Origin: Lonicera japonica
Lineage: Eukaryota; Streptophyta; Magnoliopsida; Dipsacales; Caprifoliaceae
Reading direction: 5' to 3'
NCBI GenBank assembly: GCA_021464415.1
Contig: CM038469.1
Location: forward strand, 4,380,501 to 4,444,500
DNA length: 64,000 bases
The notes under the pieces are model-generated. The model was not told the origin of the DNA. It did no database searches and worked only from the letters and a program-made list of their open reading frames with translations. Position numbers and translations under genes: made by a program. Positions 62,783-64,000 of this stretch are shown here, piece after piece (position 1 is the stretch's first letter; each line of letters begins with the position of its first letter).

Positions 62783-62836
62783 CTAATTAGTTGTTAAGTA
62801 ATCAGTAATAATCATTTCGGTTCTGATAACCGCCAT
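62783..62836 (-). other. Upstream ORF in the ABCB19 leader (17 codons)
   Basis: On the minus strand an ATG at 62836 opens a 17-codon frame ending in TAG at 62783-62785, 60 nt before the ABCB19 ATG. A still smaller frame of three codons plus TAA lies at 62854-62865. No other ATG is seen between the predicted start site and the main ATG. uORFs like these can lower translation. Whether they lie in the mature leader depends on the true start site and on any leader intron. Confidence 0.45.
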
Positions 62837-62879
62837 TACAGAAGAGAAGTTTTTTAGCACACCATTAGCTAGAGTGAGT

Positions 62880-62881
<2 letters not shown>

Positions 62882-62918
<37 letters not shown>
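62882..62918 (-). repeat. (GA/CT)n microsatellite in the ABCB19 leader
   Basis: About 18 GA units on the plus strand, read as CT in the transcript, inside the predicted 5' leader. A second shorter run lies at 62991-63006. GA/CT tracts in plant leaders are known binding sites for BBR/BPC GAGA-binding factors and are length-polymorphic. A regulatory role here is inferred. Confidence 0.85.
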
Positions 62919-62922
<4 letters not shown>

Positions 62923-63043
62923 TTGAGCTGCCGGAGAGAGAGAAAAAGTGTGACTGAGTAAGTCAGACTCGTAGTCAAAGGAGGTGGAGGAGAGAGAGAG
63001 AGAGAGTAGCGTGTGAGTATAGAGTAGTGCGCGAGGGGTTATT

Positions 63044-63052
63044 CTACTTATA
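63044..63052 (-). promoter_or_regulatory. Probable TATA box of ABCB19
   Basis: The minus strand reads TATAAGTAG here, 322 bp upstream of the ABCB19 start codon. A start site 25-35 bp further on (about 63010-63025) would give a leader of about 300 nt. The distance and the GA/CT-rich sequence that follows are normal for a plant promoter. The transcription start is inferred. Confidence 0.6.
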
Positions 63053-63347
63053 GAGATACAGTGGGAAAGTGGAAGGCTTAACCCTGGTTCGTAAAATAAC
63101 CATCTCAACTTTTTACCTTGCAGTCCACTGGGATAAAAAACAAAATGGTAAATTAGGATTTGATGCAAGATTTATGGATTTTTTATTTAAATTCATTGCC
63201 ATTAATAAATTAGTGAATAGTTTAATTTTTAAGATTTAATTTAATTATTTTGATTTTATTCTAAATTCAAAAATAATTTATTTAATATTCTAACTTTTTT
63301 AAGACTAAATTGACTAAATATTTTTTAATTAATAATATATATTTATC

Positions 63348-63858
63348 ATCTCTAAGAACATTTACAATGGATGGATTAAAATTTAGGGTAAATTTATTTT
63401 TTGCTTTGCTAACTTCCGAGTTAGGCCGCAGCGGAAAGGGTAGGAGAAAAAGAAAATCCCCATACGAGTGAGTCATACTCGTATGGGGTATTTTTTTATT
63501 TTTTTTAAAAAAAAAAAAGGAAAATGCCCATATGAGTATGGCTCACTCATATGGGGTCTTGATTGTTTAAAAAAAGAGGAAAATGCCCATACGAATATGG
63601 CTCACTCATATGGGGTCTTGATTTAAAAAAAATGGCTATACAAGTGAGCCATACTCGTATGATTTTTTTTTTACATTGATACGAAGCTATTACACTCATA
63701 TTAGTTATATGAGTGATCTTCACCCGTGTAAGGTAAAATTTAAGAAAATGGTAAAGTTTAGTCATTCTCTGACCTATATGCCAAATTTTACTAGCCTAAA
63801 TTCATCCGCTGTGAAGAGGGGTAAATTTACCCTACACACTGTGGATGTTCTAAGAGTA
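63348..63858. mobile_element. MITE upstream of ABCB19 with four hairpins
   Basis: The left end TCTAAGAACATTTACAATGG and inverted right end CTTAGAACATCCACAGTG are similar, and AGGGTAAATTTA follows inside on both sides. Four hairpins stand in a row at 63458-63488, 63527-63555, 63586-63614 and 63637-63661. The first has arms CCCCATACGAGT and ACTCGTATGGGG around a 7-base loop. No target duplication could be fixed. It lies about 300 bp upstream of the ABCB19 TATA box. Confidence 0.6.
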
Positions 63859-64000
63859 TCTTCAACCGTAGTGTAAAAATTATTGTGTAAATCTTATTTG
63901 TCGAGCCTTTTACACAAATTTTGAAATCTAAAAAATATATATTCCAATAGTATTTTTGTAAATATTTGTGTAAAATTTGAATAAAACAATAAGAAACCGA
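63859..64000. other. No gene seen; possible second MITE start
   Basis: The sequence after 63850 contains AGAGTATCTTCAACCGTAG, like the ends of common plant MITEs, but the partner end is outside the window. Confidence 0.3.

Noticed and set aside
62869..63168. 99-codon minus-strand frame ending in serine-leucine repeats
   Set aside because: It begins upstream of the ABCB19 TATA box and the repeats are the translated GA/CT microsatellite of the leader.
63458..63661. CRISPR-like array
   Set aside because: Spacing is regular, but the units are hairpins in a plant MITE; there are no unique spacers and the organism is a eukaryote.

Overview
The window is AT-rich nuclear DNA of a flowering plant. 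Introns are GT-AG, LTR retrotransposons are dense and nested, and MITEs, a Helitron, a tRNA-derived SINE and (AT)n microsatellites fill much of the rest. The one intact host gene and the transposon lineages fit a eudicot. I cannot name the species.

Layout. Positions 1-1913 look like old LTR sequence with degenerate repeats. From about 2.0 to 10.5 kb there is a nest: a Ty1/copia pol fragment was hit by a minus-strand Athila-like Ty3/gypsy element (LTR, tRNA-Asp-type primer site, gag), and the gag of that element was hit twice by long TG...CA units that I read as solo LTRs of a chromovirus-like family (LTR-D and LTR-A). From 10.5 to 16.2 kb there are decayed SIRE-type copia LTRs and a gag remnant. 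LTR-B (about 16.2-19.2 kb) and LTR-C (22.4-25.8 kb, perfect 5-bp duplication) are further members of the long LTR family. A hAT-like element with a nested Stowaway MITE lies between them. From 26 to 38 kb there are chromovirus and CACTA ends, a pol-less Athila-like element (30.3-34.7 kb) and the 5' half of a second Athila-like element (34.7-37.8 kb). From 38.6 to 43 kb come a hAT-type MITE, a non-autonomous Helitron and a SINE. Positions 45183-50735 are a young, almost intact Ty1/copia element with matching 234-bp LTRs; a single in-frame TAG cuts the end of its polyprotein.

The host gene. Positions 55192-62722 (minus strand) hold a complete ten-exon gene for a full-size ABCB transporter of 1250 residues, an ABCB19/PGP19 orthologue (plasma-membrane hormone efflux). 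Its TATA box, a GA/CT-rich leader and two small upstream ORFs are visible, and a MITE with four tandem hairpins lies about 300 bp upstream. No other host protein gene is supported.

Most unusual observation. At least seven LTRs here, from chromovirus-like, Athila-like and copia lineages, carry perfect or near-perfect palindromes of 10-22 bp. In the copies where a TATA-like box can be seen, the palindromes lie just upstream of it. The palindrome differs between members of one family, yet the same one recurs in unrelated families.
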